Of a DNA stretch of 64,000 nt, positions 34,757 through 44,677 are shown one piece after another. The notes under the pieces were generated by a model. The model did not search any database, was not told the DNA's origin, and saw nothing but the letters and a program-made list of their open reading frames with translations. The number at the start of each line of letters is the position of its first letter. Position 1 is the stretch's first letter. Position numbers and translations under genes: made by a program. Source of the DNA: Porphyromonas loveana (GTDB lineage: Bacteria; Bacteroidota; Bacteroidia; Bacteroidales; Porphyromonadaceae); assembly GCF_003096695.1 (NCBI RefSeq), contig NZ_QEKY01000002.1, forward strand, positions 1 to 64,000, read 5' to 3'.

Positions 34757-36340
34757 TCAAAAAGGAGTTCCGATATCGGACGATTCCTTCAGAAAGTCAT
34801 CTTCCGATGTGCTGCCTACATAGCCTCCTGCCGATAGAGGGTCGTCCGGAGGAGGTAGAGGAGGAGCAAAAGAACCGTTGCCTACGCCTTCCTCCGTAGG
34901 ACTGGCTCCTATGCGAGAGTGACGTCTGATGATGCTCTCTGCTTCAAGGGGCAAGAACTTGGCAAACTCTCCACGGAATCGCAATCGCACATCTCCTACC
35001 GGACCGTTACGATGCTTGGCGATGATAAACTCTCCGATACCGACAAGCGAATTGCCTTGCTGATCTTCTGTCAGTTTATAATACTCCGGACGGTGGATGA
35101 AGCAAACCATATCGGCATCCTGCTCGATAGCACCCGACTCACGCAAGTCGGAGAGCTGAGGTCGTTTGCTGTTGATGTCCCCTTGGCGCGTCTCTACGCT
35201 ACGATTGAGCTGGGAGAGGGCAACGATAGGGATTTTCAATTCCTTGGCCAAGACCTTGAGCGATCGAGAGATGGTACTTACTTCCTGCTCACGGTTGCCG
35301 AAGGACATCCCACTGGCATTCATGAGCTGGAGATAGTCGATGATGATCATTCGTACGCCGTACTGACTCACGAGTCGTCTCGACTTGGTACGCAGCTCGA
35401 AGACGGATAGTGAAGGTGTGTCATCTATGTACAGCGGTTTGTTTTCGAAGTCTTTCAACTTGGAGTCGAGCTGTTCCCATTCATGTCCTTCGAGACGACC
35501 GGTTTTCAGCTTTTCCCCCGGTATTTCACATACGTTGGACATCAGGCGCTTCACCAATTGGATGCTGCTCATTTCCAGGTTGAAGATGGCCACTGGTATA
35601 TTGTAGTCAATGGCCATATATTTGGCCATTGACAGCACGAAAGCTGTCTTACCCATGGCCGGACGGGCAGCGATAATGATCAGGTCCGAAGCTTGCCAAC
35701 CGGCTGTGAGCTTATCGATGGCAGGGAAGCCGGACGGCTGTCCGCTAAGACCTTCCTTACGATTGGCTGCGGTGACTATCTCTCGCATGGCTTCCGCAAT
35801 GATTGGATCGACAGCCTTGAAGTCCTGCTTCATATTGCGCTGCGAGATCTCGAATAGGCGACCTTCGGCCTGCTGTAGTTGCTCTTCTACGTCGTCTGTG
35901 TCGTCGTAAGCGCGTTTCAATACCTCGCTGGAGAAACCGATCACCTCACGACTTAATGCCTTTTGGACGAGTATCTTGGCGTGGAACTCCAAGTTGGCCG
36001 AGCTGGCTACCTTCAGCGTAAGGCCTGCAATATATGAGGGGCCACCCACGATCTCCAGATTGCCGTTTTTCTTGAGCTGCTCAGTCACGGTGAGCAAGTC
36101 AACGGGCTTCTGGCTCAGAGCCAATTGGGTGATAGCCTCGTATATCAGTTCGTGAGCTTTGACGTAGAAAGTAGTCGGACGCAGCAGTTCTCCCACCTGC
36201 ATATAGGCATCCTTCTCCAAGAGGATGGCTCCCAGAACGGCTTCTTCGAGTTCCGGAGCCTGAGGCGGAATACGCCCCTCCAGAGGAGCGGTTATGCTCT
36301 CTGTGGTTGTACGTTTGGTGCGAGGCTTAGGGGTAGGCAC
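34757..36340 (-). CDS. dnaB: Replicative DNA helicase
   Basis: 527 residues with a GTG start (MPTPKPR...); no ATG lies nearby in frame. The N-terminal DnaB domain (PPQAPELEEAVLGAILLEKDA) is followed by the RecA-like ATPase: Walker A IIAARPAMGKTAFVLS, Walker B MIIIDYLQLM and ALSQLNRSVETR. A Pro/Gly-rich tail of about 50 residues follows. It unwinds DNA at the replication fork. It lies 32 bp after lepA on the same strand. Confidence 0.95.
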   Translation of the reverse strand: MPTPKPRTKRTTTESITAPLEGRIPPQAPELEEAVLGAILLEKDAYMQVGELLRPTTFYVKAHELIYEAITQLALSQKPVDLLTVTEQLKKNGNLEIVGGPSYIAGLTLKVASSANLEFHAKILVQKALSREVIGFSSEVLKRAYDDTDDVEEQLQQAEGRLFEISQRNMKQDFKAVDPIIAEAMREIVTAANRKEGLSGQPSGFPAIDKLTAGWQASDLIIIAARPAMGKTAFVLSMAKYMAIDYNIPVAIFNLEMSSIQLVKRLMSNVCEIPGEKLKTGRLEGHEWEQLDSKLKDFENKPLYIDDTPSLSVFELRTKSRRLVSQYGVRMIIIDYLQLMNASGMSFGNREQEVSTISRSLKVLAKELKIPIVALSQLNRSVETRQGDINSKRPQLSDLRESGAIEQDADMVCFIHRPEYYKLTEDQQGNSLVGIGEFIIAKHRNGPVGDVRLRFRGEFAKFLPLEAESIIRRHSRIGASPTEEGVGNGSFAPPLPPPDDPLSAGGYVGSTSEDDFLKESSDIGTPF

Positions 36341-36372
36341 AGTGGGTAGCTGTATGCGTTGGGAAAATGTGA

Positions 36373-38160
36373 TTAGTCCAGTTTGAGGACGGCCAAGAAA
36401 GCCTTCTGCGGCACTTCGACAGTGCCGATCTGCTTCATTCTCTTCTTACCTTCTTTCTGCTTCTCCAGTAGTTTGCGCTTACGAGAGATGTCACCGCCGT
36501 AGCACTTGGCAGTTACGTCCTTACGTACGGGCTTGATAGTCTCACGAGCGATGATTTTGGCGCCGATGGCAGCTTGGATGGCAATCTCGAACTGTTGGCG
36601 GGGAATGAGCTCTTTCAACTTCTCGCACATACGTCGGCCGAAGGAGACGCTGTTGTCCACATGCGTCAAGGTCGATAGGGCATCCACGGGCTCTCCGTTT
36701 AGGAGGATGTCCAGCTTGACGAGCTTGCTCTCGCGGAAGTTGTGCAAGTGGTAGTCGAAGGAGGCATAGCCCTTCGAGATGCTCTTGAGTTTGTCGTAGA
36801 AGTCGATCACGATCTCGCCCAACGGCAGGTCGTAGAAGATTTCCACTCTGTCGCCCGATATGTATTCTTGTTTCACCAGTACGCCGCGCTTGCCGAGGCA
36901 AAGCGTCATGATAGGACCAATATATGCGGTATTGGTAATGACCGATGCACGGATAAAAGGTTCCTCGATATGGTCAATGAGTGTTGGCTCGGGCAGTCCC
37001 GATGGATTATGCACCTCTTTGCAGCCGCCCTTTTTGTCGTACACCTTATAGGATACGTTCGGCACCGTGGTGATGACGTTCATGTTGAACTCTCGGTCCA
37101 GGCGTTCTTGGATGATCTCCATGTGCAAGAGCCCGAGGAATCCGCAACGGAATCCGAAACCGAGTGCAACCGAACTCTCTGGTTGGAAGGTTAGCGAAGC
37201 ATCGTTGAGTTGGAGCTTCTCCAATGAGGTGCGCAGATTCTCGAAGTCTTCTGCTTCGATCGGGTATAGTCCGGCAAATACCATCGGCTTCACTTCCTCG
37301 AAGCCTGCGATCCCCTCTTTGGCCGGTCTGCTCACGTGCGTAATCGTATCACCCACTTTTACCTCTTTGCTCGTCTTGATGCCGCTGATGATGTAGCCTA
37401 CGTCGCCGGTCTTCACCTCAGCGCGCGGTTCCATATCCAGACGGAGCACGCCTACTTCATCAGCATCGTATTCTTTTTCCGTAGCGATGAACTTCACGTT
37501 GTCGCCCTTGCAGATGCTGCCGTTCACCACCTTGAAGTAGGCGATGATGCCGCGGAATGGATTGAATACTGAATCGAAGATCAGACATTGTAGTGGCGCT
37601 TCGGGATCGCCCGCCGGAGCCGGCACGCGCTCTACGATGGCGCGGAGAATATCGTTTACGCCTTCGCCCGTCTTGCCGCTGGCACGGATGATCTCGGAGC
37701 GATTACAGCCGAGTAGTTCGATGATCTGATCCTCCACCTCCTCCGGCATGGCGCTGGGGAGATCTACTTTGTTGACGATAGGAATGACGGTGAGGTCATT
37801 CTCGATGGCCATATAGAGATTAGATATGGTCTGAGCCTGAATGCCTTGTGCTGCATCCACGATAAGCAGTGCACCCTCGCAAGCTGCGATCGAGCGCGAC
37901 ACTTCATAGGAGAAATCCACGTGTCCCGGTGTGTCTATCAAGTTGAGTACGTATTTCTCCCCGTCCAGACGGTAGTCCATCTGGATGGCATGGCTCTTGA
38001 TCGTGATACCCCTCTCACGTTCCAAGTCCATATTGTCCAGAACTTGGTCTTGCAGGTCTTTGCCAGAAACAGTGTTGGTATATTCGAGCAAACGATCGGC
38101 CAAAGTGCTCTTACCGTGGTCTATGTGCGCGATGATGCAGAAGTTGCGGATATTCTTCAT
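36373..38160 (-). CDS. lepA: Elongation factor 4 (back-translocating GTPase)
   Basis: 595 residues. G1 [15 protein letters not shown], the switch region [15 protein letters not shown]3 DTPGHVDF, G4 NKVDL, and the LepA-specific C-terminal domain ending [17 protein letters not shown]. It acts on stalled or mistranslocated ribosomes. Length and order of domains are standard. Confidence 0.97.
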   Translation of the reverse strand: MKNIRNFCIIAHIDHGKSTLADRLLEYTNTVSGKDLQDQVLDNMDLERERGITIKSHAIQMDYRLDGEKYVLNLIDTPGHVDFSYEVSRSIAACEGALLIVDAAQGIQAQTISNLYMAIENDLTVIPIVNKVDLPSAMPEEVEDQIIELLGCNRSEIIRASGKTGEGVNDILRAIVERVPAPAGDPEAPLQCLIFDSVFNPFRGIIAYFKVVNGSICKGDNVKFIATEKEYDADEVGVLRLDMEPRAEVKTGDVGYIISGIKTSKEVKVGDTITHVSRPAKEGIAGFEEVKPMVFAGLYPIEAEDFENLRTSLEKLQLNDASLTFQPESSVALGFGFRCGFLGLLHMEIIQERLDREFNMNVITTVPNVSYKVYDKKGGCKEVHNPSGLPEPTLIDHIEEPFIRASVITNTAYIGPIMTLCLGKRGVLVKQEYISGDRVEIFYDLPLGEIVIDFYDKLKSISKGYASFDYHLHNFRESKLVKLDILLNGEPVDALSTLTHVDNSVSFGRRMCEKLKELIPRQQFEIAIQAAIGAKIIARETIKPVRKDVTAKCYGGDISRKRKLLEKQKEGKKRMKQIGTVEVPQKAFLAVLKLD

Positions 38161-38322
38161 TGATGCTTTTGGAGTGGACTACCTGATTCACAGACCTCTT
38201 TCTTTTTAGGCCTTGTGCTTGCAAAAATACAAAAAGGAGCCAAAGAAGCAGCTATCGAAGCATGTATGCTCTCGTAAGCGTTCGTTGGCGACACCAATGC
38301 CGATTATATAGAAAAGCAGTTT

Positions 38323-38408
38323 TGTCCTTAGGTAAGGACAGTTTTGTCCTTAGGTAAGGACAGTTCTGTCCTCAGTCAAGGACAAATCTATCCTTTATAA
38401 GGGATAAA
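38323..38408. repeat. 22-bp palindromic array, TGTCCTT core (array 2)
   Basis: Unit starts at 38323, 38345, 38367 (TGTCC) and 38389 (TATCC) are exactly 22 bp apart. The first two units, TGTCCTTAGGTAAGGACAGT, are identical; each forms a 7-bp-arm hairpin. Array 1 at 25234 has the same core and period and shares an exact 20-mer. The right end runs into a transposase remnant. Confidence 0.75.
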
Positions 38409-38598
38409 GGGGCGCAAAAGTATTCTTGATCGCCTGCCCATTATCGAAGCCAAGGAGCGTATAGGGGACATCGAAATGGAATTATAGGGGCGTCAGGCAG
38501 CGAAGCAATACTGACGTTATGTGGATAGGAAGACCGGCTTTACTTTCCTCTCTCTGCTCAAGGACGGCAGGAAGTCAGAGTCTAACTTTCAAATGTAA
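38401..38598 (+). pseudogene. Remnant of an IS30-family transposase
   Basis: Frame 2 mod 3 (e.g. codon ATT at 38422) reads ...SILDRLPIIEAKERIGDIEMEL, stop at 38485, eight further codons, stop at 38512, then YVDRKTGFTFLSLLKDGRKS and a stop at 38596. The pieces align in one frame with the catalytic region of IS30 transposases (I-x-R-P-x-I-V-E-x-K-x-R-I-G-D-W-E ... V-D-R-K-T-x-F). Two in-frame stops and the missing ends show it is dead. Only about 65 codons remain and I see no clear terminal inverted repeats. Confidence 0.72.
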
Positions 38599-38711
38599 GA
38601 GTGTTGCACTTACTAGTGGAAAATACAATCACCCGATCTCCTGATATTCGCCTTCGCGGACTTGTATGCAAAGGCAAATACAGAAGTTTTCAGGTCGATG
38701 TAGGAGGTTGC
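38599..38711. other. Short intergenic stretch after argR
   Basis: No gene or obvious terminator seen between the transposase remnant and the argR stop. Confidence 0.35.
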
Positions 38712-39176
38712 TTAGCGGAAAAGCTCGGGGACGGCAGGTGTAATAGCTCTAATGAGGTTCTCTCTCGATATGCCTTTGCATCCGATCACGAGTACGCAGC
38801 TGTTGCCGATCACAGTGCCTGCTACCTCGGGCGAATGCAAGTTGTCTATGTCCAACGCTATTCGTTGAGCATAGCCTATGGCTGTAGTGAGAAGGAGTGT
38901 TTCGCCCGTCTCCATGAGACCGAGGAAACCGGGTGTGTGTCCGATGGTGATGCCTCCGTGCGGGGAGAGGGTGCGGTCGTCATCGGGGAGAGCGTATATC
39001 TTTTTGCCCGAAGGGGTGGTCACCTTTTCGACACGCAGCAGCTCCAAATCCCGCGACAAGGTACATTGCGACACGCTGATGCCCTCGGCTCGCAAGGCTT
39101 CCTGTAGCTCTTGCTGGGTGTGCAGCTCACGACGGAGGATGAGGCGACGGATGGTATGGAGACGTTGGGGACGCAT
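38712..39176 (-). CDS. argR: Arginine repressor
   Basis: 154 residues. The N-terminal winged helix (QQELQEALRAEGISVSQCTLSRDLELL) contains the ArgR SQxTxSRDL-type recognition motif. The C-terminal hexamerisation and arginine-binding domain has IALDIDNLHSPEVAGTVIGNSCVLVIGC. It controls arginine metabolism; no arg genes are in the window, so targets are elsewhere. It is followed at 14 bp spacing from the exchanger gene on the same strand. Confidence 0.92.
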   Translation of the reverse strand: MRPQRLHTIRRLILRRELHTQQELQEALRAEGISVSQCTLSRDLELLRVEKVTTPSGKKIYALPDDDRTLSPHGGITIGHTPGFLGLMETGETLLLTTAIGYAQRIALDIDNLHSPEVAGTVIGNSCVLVIGCKGISRENLIRAITPAVPELFR

Positions 39177-39189
39177 CTATGCATACTTA

Positions 39190-40143
39190 TCAAGCGGTGA
39201 ATAGCAGGAAAGAGATGTAGCATACGTAGAGCGTGACGAGGATGCCACCTTCGAAGCGTTGGATGGTCTTATCCCCGAAGAAGAGACCGAACACATATAA
39301 TAGGAGTGCCGCGAAGATGAATATGCCATAGTCTATAAGGGTGATGCTCTGTATGCGCATCGGACTGATGGAGGCGCTGACACCGAGGACGAGGAGGATA
39401 TTTAAGATATTACTACCCACGATATTGCCGATGGCCATGCCAGACTGCTTGCGCACCAGAGCTACAATGGTGGTGATCAGCTCCGGCAGCGACGTGCCTA
39501 TTGCCATGGCAGAGAGGGCAATGACCGACTCGCTTACCCCCAAACGTGCGGCCAATGTGGCGGCATGATCTACGAAGAGTTGACCGCCGAAGAAGAGGGC
39601 AATACTACCGCCTACAATCATCAAGGCCGAGAGGCCGAGAGCGAACTGCCTTATCGGAGTAGGAGCGTCGTCGCCACGCGACAGGCCGAAGACGTAGAAG
39701 AGGAATAGTACGAAGAAGACGAGGAGAACAAAGCCTTCTGTGCGACTGAGGATGTTCTCCATTGAGTGGTCGAATAGTCGGTCGTTGGCCATGAAGAAGA
39801 GTGCCAACGAGGACAAGATGACAAGGGGGATGCCGATGCGAAGGGTATTGTTCGAAATGGAGAGCGGAGCGATGAGCGCTGCCACGCCTACGACGGCCAG
39901 TATATTGACGATATTGCTGCCGAGGACGTTGCCCACGGCTATATCGGCACTTTCTTTGAGTGAGGCCGTCAGGCTGACGACTAACTCCGGCGCTGAGACG
40001 CTGAAGGCCACTACAGTCAGACCGATAACCAGATTGGACAGTCGAAATCGTTTGGCGACAGATGCTGCACCATCAGTGAGGAGATTGGCACCACCTACGA
40101 GCAGAATCAGTCCGAGTAGGAGAAGCAAGATATTTGCGATCAT
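39190..40143 (-). CDS. yrbG: Calcium/sodium (K+-independent) antiporter, CaCA family
   Basis: 317 residues, about ten membrane helices in two inverted halves. Both alpha-repeats are seen: VSAPELVVSLTAS with AVGNVLGSNIVNI, and AIGTSLPELITTIVALV with AIGNIVGSNILNI. The Glu/Ser/Asn of these repeats bind the cation. It probably exports Ca2+. It sits before argR and after the glycogen synthase gene on the same strand. Confidence 0.91.
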   Translation of the reverse strand: MIANILLLLLGLILLVGGANLLTDGAASVAKRFRLSNLVIGLTVVAFSVSAPELVVSLTASLKESADIAVGNVLGSNIVNILAVVGVAALIAPLSISNNTLRIGIPLVILSSLALFFMANDRLFDHSMENILSRTEGFVLLVFFVLFLFYVFGLSRGDDAPTPIRQFALGLSALMIVGGSIALFFGGQLFVDHAATLAARLGVSESVIALSAMAIGTSLPELITTIVALVRKQSGMAIGNIVGSNILNILLVLGVSASISPMRIQSITLIDYGIFIFAALLLYVFGLFFGDKTIQRFEGGILVTLYVCYISFLLFTA

Positions 40144-40195
40144 AGTCTCTTCTGTATTATTATGATAATCCTATTACTGCAAAGGTGCAGCTTTT

Positions 40196-41857
40196 TCATC
40201 GTTCTTGCCCTCCCGATTCGAGCAATCGGGCATAGGCTTCCTCGTATTTGTCATAGAAAAGTCGCCACTCGGCATAGGATGCAGCGTGCATGGCTGCTGC
40301 ACTGCGGGACGCTTGCTTATCGCTCGTAGTCGCAAGCGTGCCTACCAAACGGGCAATGGCGGACACGGCTTCCGGATAATTGAAGTCGGTGCGTTCGATG
40401 ACGGCTATTCCGGTGTCGAGATTGTCGCCGCTGCCTCGTTCCTGCATGGCCCATATACCAAATCCGGAGAGATTGGTCGTGACTGTGGGGACACCGAAAG
40501 CGATGCTCTCAAGGGGCGTATATCCCCATGGCTCGTAATAGGACGGGAAGACGGTGAGATCCATACCAATGAGGAGGTCATAATAGGAACGATCAAATAG
40601 TCCATCTTCTCTGTCGAGATAGCAAGGCACGAAGACAAAGCGCAGCCCCTCGGAAGTGCCAATTGTTTTCAATCGTTGGACGATGGTGTCCTCTTCCATA
40701 TTGTGTAACCAGTGTGTGAGATAAGGGTAGGAAAGCGGTTTATCGTGGTATTCCGTTCCCTCGGGATGGAGGAGTAGGTAGCGCAGATCGGCACGCGGCT
40801 CAGCCACCCATGCCGGAACAAGTAACAGGCAGACCACCGTACGCCCTTTTAACTCCTCGGATTCGCCCGCTTGTTGCATGGCATCTATAAAGAGATCTAT
40901 CCCCTTATTTCTGTACTCGTACCGACCACTTGTGGCGATGAGTAGTGTGTCAGGAGGAAGAGGCGATCCGGTCAGCCCTTCGACTACGCTGAATATCCGG
41001 TTCCGTGCTGCTGTGCGTTGCGCTGTATAGGTATCTCCCTGTGGTACGAAGTCGGGTTCGAATCCGTTGGGTAGCACCACGGGATCGCGTTCGATCAGTT
41101 GTCGGCATTCTCTGGCTGTCAGTTCGCTAACGGTAGCGAAGCAATCTGCCTGCCATGCAGCTGCTTTCTCTATGCCGTGCTTGGCTTCTACACCCAGTTC
41201 GGCCGCCATCTGATCGCCGTTGTAGCCTGTCATATAGGCATAGAGAGCCTTGTTGTTGCTGGCTATCGAGCGTCCTACAGTGGTGGCGTGGGTGAGAAAG
41301 AGTGTCTTCAAATGTGGGCAATGTCGCTTGGCATAGAGCAAACCCATGCCCAGCATCCATTCGTTGAAGATGCCGATGGCGGATTGACCTTCGGGGCACA
41401 GGTATTCGTATAGGCTCTGCATCATCTGCGCTGCCGCGATACCGAATAGCGAAGCCTCGTCGTAGTCGCCATAGCCTTTGTCGCTTTGGATGCCGAAGTA
41501 CTCCCACATTTCGTAGTAGAGTGCTCCTTTCTCATCATAGAGCGGAGCGAAGTCCACAAGCACAACCGGAGGACTGCCGGGTACACGCCAATTGCCACAG
41601 CAGCACGCAAATGGAAGTGTGGGTGCCACATCTCTCTGCCAATCCTCCAAGATCGGAGGAATGTTCTCATCGAAATCGGCAGGAAGGTCCGCGTTTTGAA
41701 CAAGAAGGGGGCCAATGAAGATGATCTGCCCGTTGTGACGTTTCATCATTTCACGGGCACGGGAAGTCAGTACAGTATAGATACCGCCTTGTTTATTGCA
41801 CACTTCCCAGCTTGCTTCCAGCAGAAGATCGGGACGATGGGTGGAGGGATGTTTCAT
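40196..41857 (-). CDS. Glycogen synthase, GT3 family
   Basis: 553 residues. The opening LLLEASWEVCNKQGGIYTVL, ALYYEMWEYFGIQSDKGYGDYDEA, LFLTHATTVGRSIAS and the late VFPSYYEPWGYTPLESIAFGVPT with its E-x7-E pair place it in the eukaryote-like GT3 glycogen synthases rather than bacterial GlgA (GT5). UDP-glucose is the usual donor in GT3. This is typical of Bacteroidota. No branching enzyme or amylase gene is adjacent. Confidence 0.9.
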   Translation of the reverse strand: MKHPSTHRPDLLLEASWEVCNKQGGIYTVLTSRAREMMKRHNGQIIFIGPLLVQNADLPADFDENIPPILEDWQRDVAPTLPFACCCGNWRVPGSPPVVLVDFAPLYDEKGALYYEMWEYFGIQSDKGYGDYDEASLFGIAAAQMMQSLYEYLCPEGQSAIGIFNEWMLGMGLLYAKRHCPHLKTLFLTHATTVGRSIASNNKALYAYMTGYNGDQMAAELGVEAKHGIEKAAAWQADCFATVSELTARECRQLIERDPVVLPNGFEPDFVPQGDTYTAQRTAARNRIFSVVEGLTGSPLPPDTLLIATSGRYEYRNKGIDLFIDAMQQAGESEELKGRTVVCLLLVPAWVAEPRADLRYLLLHPEGTEYHDKPLSYPYLTHWLHNMEEDTIVQRLKTIGTSEGLRFVFVPCYLDREDGLFDRSYYDLLIGMDLTVFPSYYEPWGYTPLESIAFGVPTVTTNLSGFGIWAMQERGSGDNLDTGIAVIERTDFNYPEAVSAIARLVGTLATTSDKQASRSAAAMHAASYAEWRLFYDKYEEAYARLLESGGQER

Positions 41858-41897
41858 TGAGTTTATTGCCAGAGGAGTGTGTAGGAGAGAGGGGGCT

Positions 41898-44072
41898 TTA
41901 GCCGCCTGCCAATCTCCAGATGGTTGCTACCAAGATGGTGAGGATGATGCCCGTAGCGAGCGGAATGAAAGCCGATAGAAGGGTCCACTTCCAGCTCTTC
42001 GTTTCCTTATAGATATTGAATAAGGTAGTGCTGCATGGATTGTGCAGCAGACAGAAGAGCATGAGATTGATACCCGTGAGCAATGTCCATCCGCCACTTT
42101 GTAACAGTTGAGCCGTCTCTGCTGTTCCATTGGCTTCGAACATAACTCCTGCTCCTGCTCCTTCGACTCCTCCGGTGGTCAGAACCGTGAGCATGAGGAT
42201 GGTCGGCACCACAATTTCGTTGGCGGGGATGGCCAGCACGTAGGCCATGAGGATTACGCCGTTAAGCCCCATCAACCACCCGGGGCCGTCCAATACGGCT
42301 ATCAGCGACTCGGCTATGCTAACGCCTCCGATATGAACATTGCAGGTGAGCCAGATAAGTGCACCGGCAGGAGCCGCAAAGGCAACGGCACGCCACAATA
42401 CGACAAGGGTGCGATCTACCAACGATTTGTATATCGTCTGCCAGAACTGGGGCGGTCGATAGGGCGGGAGCTCCAGATTGAATGTGGAGACCTGACCTCG
42501 CAAAAGCGTACGGGAGAGTACCCAGGAGAAGAAGAACATAAAGACGATCCCCAGCAGGGCAATGGCCACAACAGCCCCAATGCTTATCACTCCACTCAGA
42601 TAGGCCGGTACAGCGGGGGCGAGGAATATGGTGGCCAGTAGGATCTGCGTAGGCCATCGGCCGTTGCAGAGGGAGAAATTATTGGTCAGAATGGCGATGA
42701 GTCTTTCTCGTTGACTGTCGATAATGCGGGTATTGATCACGGCTGCGGCGTTGCATCCGAAGCCCATCGTCATTGTGAGGGCTTGCTTGCCATGAGCACC
42801 GGAGCGCCGAAATAGTTCGTCCAGATTGAAAGCCACACGAGGTAGGAAACCAAAGTCTTCCAATAGTGTAAATAGCGGAAAGAAGATAGCCATCGGAGGC
42901 AGCATTACACTCACGACCCAAGCCGTGGCCAGATACACACCGTCTACCAGAAAGCCACTCAGCCATGTAGGCAGTATGCTGTCGGCCCAAGTCTTGAACA
43001 GCGGATGCAGGTCGCCAACGAGACTCTCATTCAGCCATTGCGACGGATAGTTGGAGCCTACAATGGTCAGCCAGAGCACTGCCGCAAGCATCAGCAGCAT
43101 GAGCGGGAATCCCCATTTCCGGCTGGTGACGATCTTGTCAATACGGATGTCTAAGGGTGTTCGCCCGCGTTTATTGGCTTGGGTGACTACCTCGCTACAG
43201 ATAAACCCTGCGCTAGAATATAAAGCCTCTGATAATTGGTCGTGGAGATCTTCGCCATAATAGCGTCGGAAGTCCTGCACCTTGCCTTTGAGCTTTTCTG
43301 TTTCGTCTCCCTCGGAGGTGTAAACCATCTCTTCTACCTGCCGATCTCCTTCTATCAGTCGCAGAGCCAGCCATCGGCTGTTGGGAGTGTCGGGAGCAAG
43401 GTCGCGAATGGATAAGGCGATGTCGTCTATCCGCTCGTCCACCTCCGGACTGATGCTCGTGAGCCTGTGCGGATGGCAGGGGTAGTTGCCCCTGGCTACG
43501 TCGGACAACACTTGCAGCAGCTCAGGGATCCCTTTGCCCGATCGGGCACTGGCTCCTACCACGGGGATCCCAAGTCTGCGCGACAGCCCCCTCAGGTCTA
43601 TCTCTACACCGTTACGCTTGGCTTCGTCCATCAGATTGGTACAGAGCACGGCACGATCCGTGATCTCAAGGATCTGCAAGATGAGATTCATATTCCGCTC
43701 CAAACGGGTGGCATCGGCGACGATAAGGGTAACATCGGGACGACCGAAGAGGATAAAGTCGCGAGCGATCTCCTCATCTTCCGAAGTGGATAGGAGGGAG
43801 TAGGTGCCCGGGAGATCTATTATCTTATAGGAAGCATCGCCATAGGAGAATCCGCCTTCGGCTCTCTCCACCGTTTTGCCGGGCCAGTTGCCCGTATGCT
43901 GTTTGAGTCCGGTCAGCGCGTTGAAGACGGTGCTCTTGCCCGTATTGGGATTGCCTGCGAGGGCGATGGTGAAGTCGTATCGTTCGGCATCGGCACCCAG
44001 ACGGCGTAGCTTGCCGCCGCCTTGGAGCGGGCAGCCGTCGCAGGATGCTGATGGGGTATTGCCTTTTTTCAT
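41898..44072 (-). CDS. feoB: Ferrous iron (or Mn2+) transporter FeoB
   Basis: 724 residues. Short CxxC N-terminus (CDGC at 11-14), then a G domain: G1 GNPNTGKS at 40-47, [19 protein letters not shown], ending in a helical GDI-like domain. The membrane part has the Gate regions [16 protein letters not shown] and [15 protein letters not shown]. gingivalis has two FeoB proteins, one reported for Fe2+ and one for Mn2+; sequence reading does not tell me which this is. A FeoA domain is fused to the regulator two genes upstream. Confidence 0.93.
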   Translation of the reverse strand: MKKGNTPSASCDGCPLQGGGKLRRLGADAERYDFTIALAGNPNTGKSTVFNALTGLKQHTGNWPGKTVERAEGGFSYGDASYKIIDLPGTYSLLSTSEDEEIARDFILFGRPDVTLIVADATRLERNMNLILQILEITDRAVLCTNLMDEAKRNGVEIDLRGLSRRLGIPVVGASARSGKGIPELLQVLSDVARGNYPCHPHRLTSISPEVDERIDDIALSIRDLAPDTPNSRWLALRLIEGDRQVEEMVYTSEGDETEKLKGKVQDFRRYYGEDLHDQLSEALYSSAGFICSEVVTQANKRGRTPLDIRIDKIVTSRKWGFPLMLLMLAAVLWLTIVGSNYPSQWLNESLVGDLHPLFKTWADSILPTWLSGFLVDGVYLATAWVVSVMLPPMAIFFPLFTLLEDFGFLPRVAFNLDELFRRSGAHGKQALTMTMGFGCNAAAVINTRIIDSQRERLIAILTNNFSLCNGRWPTQILLATIFLAPAVPAYLSGVISIGAVVAIALLGIVFMFFFSWVLSRTLLRGQVSTFNLELPPYRPPQFWQTIYKSLVDRTLVVLWRAVAFAAPAGALIWLTCNVHIGGVSIAESLIAVLDGPGWLMGLNGVILMAYVLAIPANEIVVPTILMLTVLTTGGVEGAGAGVMFEANGTAETAQLLQSGGWTLLTGINLMLFCLLHNPCSTTLFNIYKETKSWKWTLLSAFIPLATGIILTILVATIWRLAGG

Positions 44073-44092
44073 AAACAGATGACGATGTGTGG

Positions 44093-44653
44093 CTATTGCT
44101 CTTTGGAATAGCCTTCGTAGTAGTAGGATTGATCAATGCCTTGGGATATCACCTCCCTGTCGTCCACGTGGTCAGTGAGAGCGGGCTGTAGGAGGGTGCG
44201 AAGCTCTAAGTCGTTGATGGGGCTGCGCTCCATGGCTTGCATATAGTGGTGCTTGTCCACTCGTCGCCAGTCAATTACTCGGCCGAGGTTCTTCTTCAGC
44301 ATCATGTCGAGCCATATACGGGTTGCGCGACCGTTGCCTTCCATGAAAGGGTGGGCAATGTTCATTTCCACATATTTGGCGATGATGGCTTCGAACGTAT
44401 CCTCCGGCATGGCTTCTATGACCGGAAGGATGGCATGCAGATACATACTATTGGCGAAGCGGAATCCTCCTTTGGCTATGTTGAGCGTGCGTATCTCGCC
44501 GGCAAAGTCGTACAGACCGTCGAATAAGTATCGGTGTATCCGGCATAGTCCGCTTGCGGTGCCAACTTCTATTCCGGCGATGTCGCCACTCTCGAATAGT
44601 GTATATGCTTTCCGGAGGCTCTGACCGTCTATGTTGTTTTTATGCTCGCTCAT
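44093..44653 (-). CDS. Fic-domain protein, class III-like
   Basis: 186 residues. The Fic motif is complete, [12 protein letters not shown] at 101-112 (HPFxxGNGRxxR), and the protein is short with a FADDING-like start, as in free-standing Fic enzymes that AMPylate targets. Near the C-terminus S176-YYY-E180-G181 fits the S-x-x-x-E-G inhibitory helix of class III Fic proteins, so it is probably self-inhibited. It lies between feoB (20 bp) and the DtxR-type regulator (24 bp), so it would be made with the iron genes. Target unknown. Confidence 0.9.
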   Translation of the reverse strand: MSEHKNNIDGQSLRKAYTLFESGDIAGIEVGTASGLCRIHRYLFDGLYDFAGEIRTLNIAKGGFRFANSMYLHAILPVIEAMPEDTFEAIIAKYVEMNIAHPFMEGNGRATRIWLDMMLKKNLGRVIDWRRVDKHHYMQAMERSPINDLELRTLLQPALTDHVDDREVISQGIDQSYYYEGYSKEQ

Positions 44654-44677
44654 GCGCTTGTCTCTCTCCTTTTGGTC

